Source: Belnapia sp. F-4-1
Lineage (GTDB): Bacteria > Pseudomonadota > Alphaproteobacteria > Acetobacterales > Acetobacteraceae
Direction: 5' to 3'
NCBI RefSeq assembly: GCF_000802185.1
Contig: NZ_KN676113.1
Span: 310,001-374,000, forward strand
DNA length: 64,000 nucleotides
The notes below the pieces were generated by a model, which was not told the origin of the DNA, did not search any database, and was given only the letters and a program-made list of their open reading frames with translations. Of this stretch, positions 7,698-16,860 are shown in pieces (position 1 is the stretch's first letter; every line of letters begins with the position of its first letter). The position numbers were made by a program, and so were the translations under genes.

Positions 7698-10076
7698 ATG
7701 ACCCCTGCGTTTCGCGCCGCCATATTCACCATCTGCTCCAACAACTACGTTCCGGCAGCACGAACCTTCTTTGAATCGGCCCGGCGCCACCATCCGGACG
7801 CCGACCTGTTCCTTTGCTTGGCGGACCGCGTCATCGACATGCCGGGGCTATACGACCCGGGCTGGACGATCATCCCGGCGGAAGCACTGGACATCCCGGA
7901 TTTCCGCAGCTTCGCCTTCCGCTACGACATCATGGAGCTGAATACTGCGGTCAAGCCGTTCATGTTCCGCCGCCTGCTGGACGGACTCGGCTACGATGCG
8001 GCGCTGTATTTCGACCCCGATATCGAGATCTTCCGTCCGCTGGACGACATCTTCGGCCGGTTGCGCGACGGCGCCTCCTTCGTGCTGACCCCGCATCTCT
8101 GTGCGCCGAACGAGGCGGAGGCGGAGCCGAACGACCTGACCATCATGCGCGCAGGCATCTACAACCTGGGCTTCCTGGGCGTGGCCCGTGGGACAGAATC
8201 GCGCCCCATAATCGACTGGTGGGCGCGGCGGTTGAGATTCCTGTGCATCAGCGCGCAGGAGCAGGGGATCTTCGTTGACCAGAAGTTCATGGACCTGGTG
8301 CCCGGATTCGCGCCGAACGCCCATATCAACAACGACACCACACTGAACGTGGCTTACTGGAACCTCCAGCAGCGCGACCTCCGGCAGGACGGCAAGAACT
8401 GGACCGTGGACGGCCAGCCCCTGGGCTTCTTTCACTATAGCGGCTTCGACCCGCGCCGGCCGGACCGGCTGTCAAAATACGATACCGCGTTCGCCAGCCG
8501 GATGCCGGAGGCCATGCGCCTGCTGACCTCCGGATATGCAGCACGCCTGCTGGCCAACGGCCATGGCAGCGTACCGGCCGGGCTGTACGCCTATGGCCGC
8601 TTTGCCAGCGGCACTGCCATCCACCATTTAGTGCGGCAGATGTTCCGCGAATGGCACAAGGCCTGGCCGGACGACCCCTTCGAAACCTACGAGGCATTCC
8701 TGCACCAACCCTGGCCCGGTGCCTCGCGTGCTGCACCCAGCCGTATCGTCACCAACATCATGAAGTTCATGCATGGCCGCTTCCCCAGCTTCGCCAACCG
8801 GCTGGACCTCGCCCAAGCCGCGCATGTGCAGGAACTCGCGGACTGGTTCGTCATGCATGCGGCGCACGAGTTGCGCCTGGACCTGCCGCTGATCGAGCCG
8901 GAAGCTGCCCGCATGGGACTGTTCCAGGCACCAGCCCGGCTGCTACCCCCGGCGGCAGCCAGTGAAGCCGAAGTCACCGTCGTCGGCTATCTGCGCACCG
9001 CTTCCGGCGTCGGCGAGGTCGGCCGGCAGACGCTGCAGACCCTGGCCGCCGGAGGCCTGCGAGTGGAAGGCTGCGACGTCGCGCTGAACGTCGCCGCCCA
9101 ACGCAACGACGAAAGCTGCGCGGCCCTGCTGCGCGAGAACGGCGCGGCGCCGGTGCAGATTTTCAACGTCAACGCCGACCAGCTCGGCCTGGTCACGAGG
9201 CATATGCGCGACCGGCTGCGCCCAGACGCGCTGCGCATCAATATCCCGTTCTGGGAGCTGAGCCGCTTCCCGGCCGAATGGCTGCCACAACTGAACGAGA
9301 TGGACGAGATCTGGGCGCCCAGCCGCTTCATCCAAACCGCCCTGGCGGGCCGGCTCGACAAGCCGGCAATCTACATGCCCGTCGCAGTCGAGGTCGGCGA
9401 GGCCCCGAGGCTACCGCGTGCGCGCTTCGGGCTGCCAGACGGCCGCTTCCTGTTCTTTTTCTCCTTCGACTTCCTTTCATTTATGGAGCGCAAAAATCCA
9501 CGTGCTGTTATCGAGGCTTTCCGCCAAGCCTTCCCCCGTATCGGCCAAGCCGGGCTGGTGCTGAAATGCATGAACGGCGCCCTGGCACCCGACCGGTTCG
9601 AGGCATTCGCTGCCGAGATCGACGGGCATCCCGATATCTTCCTGATTGACGCCACGCTGGACCGCGCCGACACGCTGGGGCTGATCGCCGCCACCGACGC
9701 CGTCGTCTCCCTGCACCGCAGCGAGGGTTTGGGGCTCCTGATTGCCGAGGCGATGCTGCTAGGCAAGCCGGTGATCGCCACCGGCTATTCCGCCAGCCGC
9801 GAGTTCCTGGGGCCCTCCACCGGCTATCCCGTCGACTACGCGCTGGTGGCGCTGCAACCGGGCGACTACCCTTTCGCCGAAGGCCAGCTCTGGGCGGAGC
9901 CGGACGTCTCCCATGCCGCCTGGTTGATGCGGCGGCTTTGCGACGACCCGACACGGTCCGCACCATTGGTGGCGCACGCCGCCCAGCATCTGCGGAAGAA
10001 CCACAGCCGCGCCCACATCGCCGGTCTGCAGGCCGCCCGCCTCCGGCAGTTGGCAAGCTGGTCCCTTGGAGCATGA
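7698..10076 (+). CDS. Two-domain glycosyltransferase (GT8-like N-terminus plus GT4 C-terminus)
   Basis: A 792-residue fusion. The N-terminal ~270 residues form a nucleotide-sugar transferase domain. It starts AAIFTICSNNYVPAARTF and carries a DxD-type metal motif in LYFDPDIEIF (DPD at 106-108); the same domain recurs at 31465-32616. From about 425 a GT4 glycosyltransferase begins (EVTVVGYLRTASGVGEVGR), ending in the EX7E-type motif within LHRSEGLGLLIAEAM near 672-688. One protein may therefore add two sugars in a surface polysaccharide. The ATG at 7698 fits the related protein's N-terminus. It overlaps the next gene by ATGA, so the two are translationally coupled. No signal peptide; it acts in the cytoplasm. 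Confidence 0.85.
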   Translation: MTPAFRAAIFTICSNNYVPAARTFFESARRHHPDADLFLCLADRVIDMPGLYDPGWTIIPAEALDIPDFRSFAFRYDIMELNTAVKPFMFRRLLDGLGYDAALYFDPDIEIFRPLDDIFGRLRDGASFVLTPHLCAPNEAEAEPNDLTIMRAGIYNLGFLGVARGTESRPIIDWWARRLRFLCISAQEQGIFVDQKFMDLVPGFAPNAHINNDTTLNVAYWNLQQRDLRQDGKNWTVDGQPLGFFHYSGFDPRRPDRLSKYDTAFASRMPEAMRLLTSGYAARLLANGHGSVPAGLYAYGRFASGTAIHHLVRQMFREWHKAWPDDPFETYEAFLHQPWPGASRAAPSRIVTNIMKFMHGRFPSFANRLDLAQAAHVQELADWFVMHAAHELRLDLPLIEPEAARMGLFQAPARLLPPAAASEAEVTVVGYLRTASGVGEVGRQTLQTLAAGGLRVEGCDVALNVAAQRNDESCAALLRENGAAPVQIFNVNADQLGLVTRHMRDRLRPDALRINIPFWELSRFPAEWLPQLNEMDEIWAPSRFIQTALAGRLDKPAIYMPVAVEVGEAPRLPRARFGLPDGRFLFFFSFDFLSFMERKNPRAVIEAFRQAFPRIGQAGLVLKCMNGALAPDRFEAFAAEIDGHPDIFLIDATLDRADTLGLIAATDAVVSLHRSEGLGLLIAEAMLLGKPVIATGYSASREFLGPSTGYPVDYALVALQPGDYPFAEGQLWAEPDVSHAAWLMRRLCDDPTRSAPLVAHAAQHLRKNHSRAHIAGLQAARLRQLASWSLGA

Positions 10077-11209
10077 CGATGACTACGGCCGCCACCTTCC
10101 TGTCCTACAGCGCCAACAATGAGGACGTGATCCTGAACCGGGTATTCGGTGGCCAGGCGCATGGATTCTTCGTCGATGTCGGCGCCGCCCATCCGCTGTA
10201 CGAAAACGACACCCGCGCACTGTACGACCGCGGCTGGCGTGGCATCAACATCGAGCCGACGGCGGCGTTCTTCCATGAGCTGGTGGCGCAGCGGCCGCGG
10301 GACATCAATTTGAACGTCGCGGTGTCCGATGCGCCTGGCGAGCTGGTGTTTCACGAAGTGGTCGGCACCGGCCTGTCCACCGGCAACGCCGATGACGCCT
10401 CCCGCGCTGCGGCCGCGGGATTCGAGGTGGTGCGCCACACCGTCCCCGCCCGCACCCTGCGTGACATTCTGCAGGAGGCCGCGCCGCCGGACATCGACGT
10501 GCTGAAGGTCGATGTTGAAGGGTTTGAACTGAAGGTCATGCAGTCCAACGACTGGGACCGCTTCCGCCCGCGCGTCATCCTGGCGGAGGGCACCTTCCCC
10601 GCAAGCCCAATGCGCCGGCAGGACGGCGTCGCGGACTACCTGGCGGCGCAAGGGTATCGCCACGTTTATTTCGACGGCTTGAACGATTTCTACGTCGAGC
10701 GGAACTTCGCGCCCCCACCCGAGGCGTTCGACCGTCCGCCCAACGTGTTTGACCGCTACGTCCCCTACAGCCAGCATGATTTAGTCCGCGCCCGTGCCGC
10801 GCTGGAGGCCCAGGTCGAAGACCTGCAGCTGGAGCGGGAGAATGCCGGCCGCCGCATTGCTTCCCTGGATGATGAGCTGACGCGGCGCGACGCAGCACAT
10901 GCGGCGCTGTCCGCGCAGCTCCATCGCGCCGAGGTTGCGGCGGAGGCGCAAGGCGTCGACCTTCATCATGCTCGCAGCGAACTGGCTGCCATGCGCAGCC
11001 GATGCGAGGCCCTGTCGGCGGAGCTGGACGGCGTCACCATGCAGCTGATGTTGGCCCAGGCCCGGCCGGCGCTGCAGATGACGGAGACTGACCGCATCGC
11101 CCGTGAATTGCACAACGTCTATGCGTCGACGTCCTGGCGCATCACGCGACCGATGCGGGCCCTGGCCCGACCGCGCCGCTCGCTCGGCATCCTCTTCGGA
11201 CGCTCCTGA
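10073..11209 (+). CDS. FkbM family methyltransferase with C-terminal coiled coil
   Basis: A 378-residue protein. Residues ~5-230 form an FkbM-type SAM-dependent methyltransferase: FFVDVGAAHPLYENDT for the SAM pocket, INIEPT, NVAVSD, and DVLKVDVEGFELKVM. These enzymes O-methylate sugars or other small hydroxyl groups. Residues ~245-350 are a predicted coiled coil (repeated LEAQVEDLQLERENAG-like heptads). The tail contains YASTSWRITRPMRAL, which is also found at the C-terminus of the glycosyltransferase at 31465-32616. The start at 10073 overlaps the preceding stop (ATGA). It probably modifies the glycan made by its neighbours. Confidence 0.88.
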   Translation: MTMTTAATFLSYSANNEDVILNRVFGGQAHGFFVDVGAAHPLYENDTRALYDRGWRGINIEPTAAFFHELVAQRPRDINLNVAVSDAPGELVFHEVVGTGLSTGNADDASRAAAAGFEVVRHTVPARTLRDILQEAAPPDIDVLKVDVEGFELKVMQSNDWDRFRPRVILAEGTFPASPMRRQDGVADYLAAQGYRHVYFDGLNDFYVERNFAPPPEAFDRPPNVFDRYVPYSQHDLVRARAALEAQVEDLQLERENAGRRIASLDDELTRRDAAHAALSAQLHRAEVAAEAQGVDLHHARSELAAMRSRCEALSAELDGVTMQLMLAQARPALQMTETDRIARELHNVYASTSWRITRPMRALARPRRSLGILFGRS

Positions 11210-11256
11210 GGCGATTTCACGCTTCGGAAGTCACTATGGCCACATAAAGGTTTGGG

Positions 11257-12939
11257 ATGAATCAGCAGTTTCACGGCCGCGAAGACGCGCCTGCCAGGCT
11301 TCGTGGTGCCTGGGTCGGCGCGGTGGCGCTGGGGCTTATCCTCGCCATTGCGGTTTTCTTCCGACTGCAGATCACCAATGGCTGGACATTGTTGTTTGGA
11401 GACCGGACCGATGGCTCCATCGAAGTCACGATCCTGGAACACTGGCACAACGTGTTCACTGGCCACGCCAAATGGAGCATGCTGTTCTATTTTTATCCCC
11501 ATCCGTATACTTTGGGCTACAATGATGGATACTTCCTCTATGGCCTGATCCATACCGTCTTCAGAGTTCTTGGCTTGAACATTTTTCTTGCTGCGGAAAT
11601 GGTCAACGTCACCGTGAAGGCGATGGGCTTTATCGGTTTCTACGCCTTTATGCGTAGCGCGCTGCCGACGCCGCGAATGCTGGCGGTTCTGGGGGCCTTG
11701 CTGTTTTCCATCAGCAACAACACCTTCAGCCAGGCTCATCACGTCCAGCTGTTCAGCGTGGCCTTCGTGCCAGTCATGGCCGTATTGCTGTTTCGCGCTT
11801 GGAATGCGGGCATGCGCGATGCGTTGCGCAACTGCGCCGGCTGGTGCGTTGCGGCCGCGGTGTTTTATGCCGCCTGGGTCATCACGGCCTTTTACACGGC
11901 TTGGTTCTTCGCGCTGTTCACCTGCTTTGCCCTTCTCATCCACGCACTGTCCGGCCCACGAAGCCTGGCTCGCGCCGTGATAGCCGGGCGACGCATGGCG
12001 GGCCCCGCCGCGGTCGGCGCCGTCGTGCTCTTGGCGGGCCTGGTGCCCTTCGCCCTCGTCTACCTGCCCAAGGCGGCAGAAACAGGCATGCATTCCTTCA
12101 GCCAGGCCATGACCTTCTCGCCCTCCGTCCTCGACACCTTCAATGTCGGCACACACAACTTGCTGTTCGGTCGCGTGAATGAATGGATCAATGCCGCCTT
12201 GCGACCGGGTGTGCCGCCCGACGGCGAGCGCAGTTCCGGCCTGCCGCCACTGTTGATACTGGCCTTCCTGGCGGCGACGGCATGGTTGTGCTTCGCCCCC
12301 GCGGCACGCCCGCATCGCCTCGCCCGCACCTTGGCACTCGCCGCCCTGGCAACCTGGCTGTTGTCCCTGCACTATGGCGGCTTCACGCCCTGGCGCTGGG
12401 TATATACCTATGTGCCCGGCGCGGCCGCAGTGCGGGTGATCGCCCGGTACCAGATTTTCCTGATGGCTCCGGTGGTCGTCGTGGTCGTCTTTTGGATGGC
12501 GACCGCGCGACTGAGCCGGCCGCTGCTGGCCTGCTTGGCGCTGGGCTTGGTCGCCGGGGAGATCAATCTCGGACATCCCGTGGGCTTGTCGCCAGACACC
12601 GAGCTGGCACGTCTGGCCGCCATCCCGCCCCCACCACCGTCTTGTCGCGCCTTCGCAACCGCTGGGGTGCGCCCGGGCCCATTGGCTGCCTCGCCGGAAG
12701 TGGATGCAGTCTACAGCCACAATGTCGATGCGATGCTGATCGCCGAGTATCTGCGCATGCCCACGATCAACGGCATGGCCAGCTTCGTGCCGCGGGACTG
12801 GAACTTCGCTCGTTCCAGCGACCCCGACTACGCCGCACGGGTAGACGCCTATGTGAAGCATCACCGCATCGAGGGTTTGTGTGTGCTGGATTTAACCTCA
12901 TTGGCATGGCACCCTCCGGCGGCAGGTTCCGTCCCGTGA
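11257..12939 (+). CDS. Polytopic membrane protein, probable GT-C-type or YfhO-like glycan protein
   Basis: A 560-residue integral membrane protein with about ten hydrophobic helices (AVALGLILAIAVFFRL; FFALFTCFALLIHAL; AAVGAVVLLAGLVPFALVYL; IFLMAPVVVVVVFWMA). Hydrophilic loops contain HWHNVFTGHAKWS and FYFYPHPYTLGYNDGY. An acidic/aromatic first loop followed by many helices is typical of lipid-linked-sugar GT-C transferases and the YfhO-like group, but I cannot assign a family with certainty. A short soluble C-terminal domain follows (~450-560). It lies 47 bp downstream of the FkbM gene on the same strand, so it belongs to the same glycan operon. Role inferred from context. Confidence 0.6.
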   Translation: MNQQFHGREDAPARLRGAWVGAVALGLILAIAVFFRLQITNGWTLLFGDRTDGSIEVTILEHWHNVFTGHAKWSMLFYFYPHPYTLGYNDGYFLYGLIHTVFRVLGLNIFLAAEMVNVTVKAMGFIGFYAFMRSALPTPRMLAVLGALLFSISNNTFSQAHHVQLFSVAFVPVMAVLLFRAWNAGMRDALRNCAGWCVAAAVFYAAWVITAFYTAWFFALFTCFALLIHALSGPRSLARAVIAGRRMAGPAAVGAVVLLAGLVPFALVYLPKAAETGMHSFSQAMTFSPSVLDTFNVGTHNLLFGRVNEWINAALRPGVPPDGERSSGLPPLLILAFLAATAWLCFAPAARPHRLARTLALAALATWLLSLHYGGFTPWRWVYTYVPGAAAVRVIARYQIFLMAPVVVVVVFWMATARLSRPLLACLALGLVAGEINLGHPVGLSPDTELARLAAIPPPPPSCRAFATAGVRPGPLAASPEVDAVYSHNVDAMLIAEYLRMPTINGMASFVPRDWNFARSSDPDYAARVDAYVKHHRIEGLCVLDLTSLAWHPPAAGSVP

Positions 12940-12983
12940 AGTAGGGCTCATCGCCAGAAGCTTGGCCGGTCGCATGGTGGCTC

Positions 12984-13172
12984 AGGACCAAGCCCCATGC
13001 CGGCACCAACGCGGCCGGCTGGCCGCTAGGCCCGTTGACCCGTCCAGGCGAGACCCAAGATGCCAAGGTGGCGGCCGAGCTCATCGACAGCCTGCCCCAG
13101 GCCGCTCGCTTGACTGGGGCCAAGGGCCGGGACACCGATGATATCGCGCCGGATCGAGCGCTACTTATATAA
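12984..13172 (+). pseudogene. IS5-family transposase fragment
   Basis: A 62-codon piece in one frame reads RTKPHAGTNAAG, then LTRPGETQDAKVAAELIDSL and TGAKGRDTDDIAPD. It matches the middle of IS5-type DDE transposases (KIHA, LTPGE-HD, DKGYD), with the second catalytic Asp of DKGYD changed to Ala. Both ends are missing. The surrounding non-coding DNA (12940-13338) separates the plus-strand glycan operon from the minus-strand glycosyltransferases and shows nothing else recognisable. Confidence 0.6.
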
Positions 13173-13338
13173 AACCAGGGATGCCCGTCGCGTCGCGGCC
13201 AGCACCAGGTCTCAGCGGACTGCCTGGGCAATCACCTCGGCGAAGAACGGCCGTCCGTTGATCTTGCTGCCCTAGATCCGGAAACTGCACCGGAAGCGGG
13301 GCACGTCGCCACTCCGGACTCGCCAGAGACCAGCACCG

Positions 13339-14625
13339 CTATGCCCCATGATGAGGCACGGTCGCGCCATCGCCAGCCAGGGCCTGTATCATCGCATCGG
13401 CACCCAGATGTTGCCGTACCATTTCCATGCCTCGGGCACCGAGCTGTCGCCGCAGTTGCGCATCCTCAACGAGACGCTTCAATCCCTGCGCGGCGGCGGC
13501 AGGATCGGGATCTGCCCACCGGGCGCCGGGCAGGGTGTAGACGCTGCGGGAATCCTGGACGGGAATGAGACGGCATGGCACCGGTACGCCGCAACTCGCG
13601 TCAATGAACTCGGCGGTCGCCGACCAATCGGTGGCGACGACCGGAATGCCAGCGCGCATCGCCTCGGCGGGTACCAATCCGAAGCCCTCGCTGCGGTGCA
13701 TCGACAGCACTACGTCGGAACACCGCAGCAGGGCCTGCATGTCTGAATCGGGCATCACCCGATCCTCGATGAGGATGGCAGGATCGCCGGCGATTGCCGC
13801 CTGCAGCGTCGCCATGTCGGCCGGGAAAGCATTCTGCCCGGATACCTTGAGCACCAGCAGCATGTCGTCACGACCGGCTGCCGCGGCTTTGAAGGCCTGG
13901 ATCACGCCTTCAGGGTTCTTGCGCGCCGGCGACGAATGCAGCCCGATCGCCGCGAATACGATGGTGCGGTCGCGGGGGAGCCCGAAGCCGTCCCGGTCGA
14001 TTGCGGTGGGTGAGGTTTCGACATCTGCCACCGGGTAGGGAACGCGCCTCACCGGGCAGCGGACGCAGTCCGCCAAGGCACCCGCGACAAAGCGGGATGG
14101 CGTCCAGACTTCATGCACAAAGGGTGCGGCGCTACGCCAGCTGGCGGGAGCGCGTTCCAGTTCCCAGACCCAACTGCCGATGACGCGGCGTCCCTTGAGC
14201 AGCGCTCGCGGCAGGTGCAGGAGCGTCCAGGGCAACGTCGGCGGGTTGACCTGCAGCACCAGAGGAACGCCGGGGGGATAGTCGTCGAGACAGACCTGCG
14301 GCGACGGTGCCTGGTCGTTCCCGCCAGGCACGACGCGGCTGACATCGATGGTCCAAACCGGCAACCCGCGGCGTCGGGCTCCATCGCGCATCAGCCGTGC
14401 TGCCTGGCCGAGACCGGTTGGAAGAGAGAACTCCCCGACGATGATCAGGCCCGGCGCGCGCGGGCCGTCGCCGCCGCGCCGCGTCGGCCGCGGCGCCAGC
14501 AGGGCGGTCAGATGGCGAAAGCCAGCCTGACGTAGGCCTTGCGGCAACTGCCGATAGAGCCCCTGTGCCAACCGGCGCAGGGGGCGTCCACTTGGCCCCT
14601 GCCCTAAGTCATATACCTTGATCAT
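13339..14625 (-). CDS. GT4 family glycosyltransferase
   Basis: A 428-residue GT-B glycosyltransferase. The acceptor half begins near 60 with GLIIVGEFSLPTGLGQAARLM, the same opening pattern as the GT4 half of the 7698 gene. The donor half carries RKNPEGVIQAFKAA and the EX7E-type motif in SMHRSEGFGLVPAEAMRAGIP, followed by ATDWSATAEF. The architecture and motifs match the second domain of the 7698-10076 protein, so they are likely paralogues or share a donor. No signal peptide or membrane segment. It is transcribed leftwards, downstream of another GT4 gene (85 bp gap), and both may be one unit. Donor and acceptor sugars are unknown. Confidence 0.85.
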   Translation of the reverse strand: MIKVYDLGQGPSGRPLRRLAQGLYRQLPQGLRQAGFRHLTALLAPRPTRRGGDGPRAPGLIIVGEFSLPTGLGQAARLMRDGARRRGLPVWTIDVSRVVPGGNDQAPSPQVCLDDYPPGVPLVLQVNPPTLPWTLLHLPRALLKGRRVIGSWVWELERAPASWRSAAPFVHEVWTPSRFVAGALADCVRCPVRRVPYPVADVETSPTAIDRDGFGLPRDRTIVFAAIGLHSSPARKNPEGVIQAFKAAAAGRDDMLLVLKVSGQNAFPADMATLQAAIAGDPAILIEDRVMPDSDMQALLRCSDVVLSMHRSEGFGLVPAEAMRAGIPVVATDWSATAEFIDASCGVPVPCRLIPVQDSRSVYTLPGARWADPDPAAAAQGLKRLVEDAQLRRQLGARGMEMVRQHLGADAMIQALAGDGATVPHHGA

Positions 14626-14710
14626 GCGGTGGGCGCCCCACGTCCTTGTTGCCCGACTGTAGCCCCCATGCGGCGCCCGTCATCGCGGCAGCGCATTGCA
14701 CCGAGTGGCC

Positions 14711-16084
14711 TCACGCCGCGCTCCCGACCGCGTCTAAGATCGTCCGCGCCGTTGCCGACCACGCAGTCGGCCGGTGCTCGGCAGCGATACGCTGTTCGAG
14801 CGCGCGTAGCATCTCGGGTTCCTTCAGGACACGCCTGTAGAGCGTCACCGCTTCCGTCACGCTATCCGGGTCATGGTAGAGGCAGAACGGACCACCGGCC
14901 TCAGGCACCGAACTGCGGTTGGAGGCGAGACAAACCTTGCCGAAGGCCAGGCTTTCCGAGACCGGAAGCCCCCAGCCCTCATAGAGGGAAGGAAACAGCG
15001 TGAAACGCGCCCCGGCATACAGCGCAGCTAGGGTCGCATCGTCCGCGTTGTCGACCAGAACGAGCTTGCCATCCAGTCGCTTCGAGTTTTCGATCTGCTG
15101 CATCAGATCGGCCACCATCCAGCCGATCCGGCCCGCGAAGACCAGCGTTGGCACCTGCTCCGCCGGCATTTCATCGAGCAGCCGGCGCCAGGCACGGAAG
15201 GCCAGCTGATGATTCTTGCGCGCCTCCATCGTCGAGACGAACAGCGCATACCCGCCCGGCACCAAGCTGCCGGGCAGTGGGGTGCCGGCGTTCGGTCGGA
15301 CGAATTCCGTGCCGATCGGGATCGGCTGCGGTGAAGTGCGCAACGGGATTAACTCCCGTTCCGCCCATTTGGTTAAGTCCTGGGCCGTAGCCTTCGAGAT
15401 GGCGAAGATGAAGTCCGCCAACGGCAGGCATCCGCGCATGAAGCGGAGGAATGCGGGCACCGTATGGTGCGCGCTGTATTCGGGTCGGATCGCCGGGATA
15501 AGGTCGTAGACCAGCAGGGCGAACCGCAGCCCGGCGGTCCGGTTCAGCTCCGCCACCATGGCTGGGTAATCCGGATGCGACCAAGGCGAGCCGAGGACGG
15601 CCAGCACGTCGCCAGGGCGCGCGACCTCCCGGAGGTGGCGCCCCGTCACCTTGGCGGTATCGACCGGACTTGGCGGCGAGTCCCTGGCCCTCAGCAATTT
15701 CAGCATTGCACCAGCGGCCTGAGCAACGCCGCGAACGGCGGTGATCTGCCCGCGTGCAGCCCGGCCCAGTGGCAGACGCACATCGTCCGGCACACGACGT
15801 GCCAGCCCACGCAACGCCGTGGGGACGATCAAACCAGGCGGCACCGCGCGCTGCGGCGGAAGCGGCGCGGCGTTGCTCATGTAGTTGTACAGCGCCTCCA
15901 CGTCTTGCCAGTCAACGACCCGAAGCGCGGCGGTTACCGGATCCTGGCGGACGAAGCCCACTTGGTCGCCGGACAGGGCACGCAGCGCTACATAGACCTC
16001 GTAGGCAAGTCGCTGAATGCCGCTTGGTCGGGACCGGGACCGCGCATACTCGAACAGGTCCTCGACGTCACACCAAATCATCAT
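14711..16084 (-). CDS. GT4 family glycosyltransferase (mannosyltransferase-like)
   Basis: A 457-residue protein with a long N-terminal portion beginning with WCDVEDLFEYARSRSRPSGIQR, a pattern shared with rhamnan and mannan-type polysaccharide glycosyltransferases. The Rossmann halves follow: FALLVYDLIPAIRPEY, FISKATAQDL-like segment, then FVSTMEARKNHQLAFRAW and the donor-site motif FPSLYEGWGLPVSESLAFGK. The last motif is typical of GDP-mannose or GDP-deoxymannose-using GT4 enzymes. With gmd and rmd just upstream on the same strand, GDP-D-rhamnose is a reasonable donor guess, though this is inference. First gene of a probable two-gene unit with the GT4 at 13339-14625. Confidence 0.85.
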   Translation of the reverse strand: MMIWCDVEDLFEYARSRSRPSGIQRLAYEVYVALRALSGDQVGFVRQDPVTAALRVVDWQDVEALYNYMSNAAPLPPQRAVPPGLIVPTALRGLARRVPDDVRLPLGRAARGQITAVRGVAQAAGAMLKLLRARDSPPSPVDTAKVTGRHLREVARPGDVLAVLGSPWSHPDYPAMVAELNRTAGLRFALLVYDLIPAIRPEYSAHHTVPAFLRFMRGCLPLADFIFAISKATAQDLTKWAERELIPLRTSPQPIPIGTEFVRPNAGTPLPGSLVPGGYALFVSTMEARKNHQLAFRAWRRLLDEMPAEQVPTLVFAGRIGWMVADLMQQIENSKRLDGKLVLVDNADDATLAALYAGARFTLFPSLYEGWGLPVSESLAFGKVCLASNRSSVPEAGGPFCLYHDPDSVTEAVTLYRRVLKEPEMLRALEQRIAAEHRPTAWSATARTILDAVGSAA

Positions 16085-16860
16085 CTGAAGCGTGGTTCCC
16101 TCGAACGCTAAACTCGACCTTGGCCGTTCCCCGGACGTCGAAGACGCGGAGCAAGTGATCGGCTAAGCTGGGGGGCCTCCGTCAACGGATGAGCGCCGTG
16201 CCGCGCTTGCCAGCCCGCTTCGCCGCGGCGACCTGGTAGTTCGCGCCACTTTCCCAGCATCGAAATTGGTGTCACGCCCAAATGCTCCTAACTGGTCATC
16301 TCGGCACCGGGTTGATACATGATGGCCAGCATACTCCGGATCATCGAGCTTTGCCGAAAAGGTTGGCTTGTGGACTACCACTGCCTCCTCGATCGTACCG
16401 CTTGGAGCGGGAGGGCTTGTGCTTCGGCGTGGAACAACCTTTCGGAGCGGGTGACGAACGTTCTATGGGACTTCGCCTGTCGAGTGGTGTCACTGTGGCT
16501 TCCAGGCATTCGCAACCTGGATCGCAATGCTGGTCGTCGGGACGATCACGAAGATCCATGGACTGCATTTGGTTCAAGGAATGCCGCTCGAGGCGATCTG
16601 CCGTGAGCGTGGGCTTTCCTACATGGTGGTTCGGAAGGCCCTGCGGTCTGACGCAATGGACTTTCGCTACGCGCGGAACCGGCATTTGCGGGCGGGCCAG
16701 CGGAGAACAGGGCGCCGCGGTGGGAACAGGCGGCCGCCGGCGGCGGGCTGAGGCTCTCCTGGTCCGCAATCCGTTGCTGGTAGCTGCAGGACCTGAAGCT
16801 TGAAGGGATCGGACTTCGGCGTGTCGGCATTCCGTTCGGGTCAGGGGCCGGTAGGACAGC
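16085..16860. other. IS-derived spacer between glycosyltransferase and rmd
   Basis: About 775 bp with no intact gene. The only recognisable content is an IS21 istA fragment near 16540-16690. Other open frames here have random composition. Confidence 0.45.
16539..16685 (+). pseudogene. IS21-family IstA N-terminal fragment
   Basis: About 49 codons read ITKIHGLHLVQGMPLEAICRE, then GLSYMVVRKALRSD and FRYAR. This follows the helix-turn-helix at the start of IS21-type IstA transposases (I..L...GMS.R.IAR..G.SR.TVRK.LRS), including the characteristic VRKALRSD. The catalytic core and the IstB helper gene are absent, so it is a relic. Confidence 0.5.

Noticed and set aside
11119-12864. Open frame of about 580 codons on the minus strand
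   Set aside because: It is antisense to the membrane protein at 11257-12939 and rich in Gln, His and Gly with no family features.
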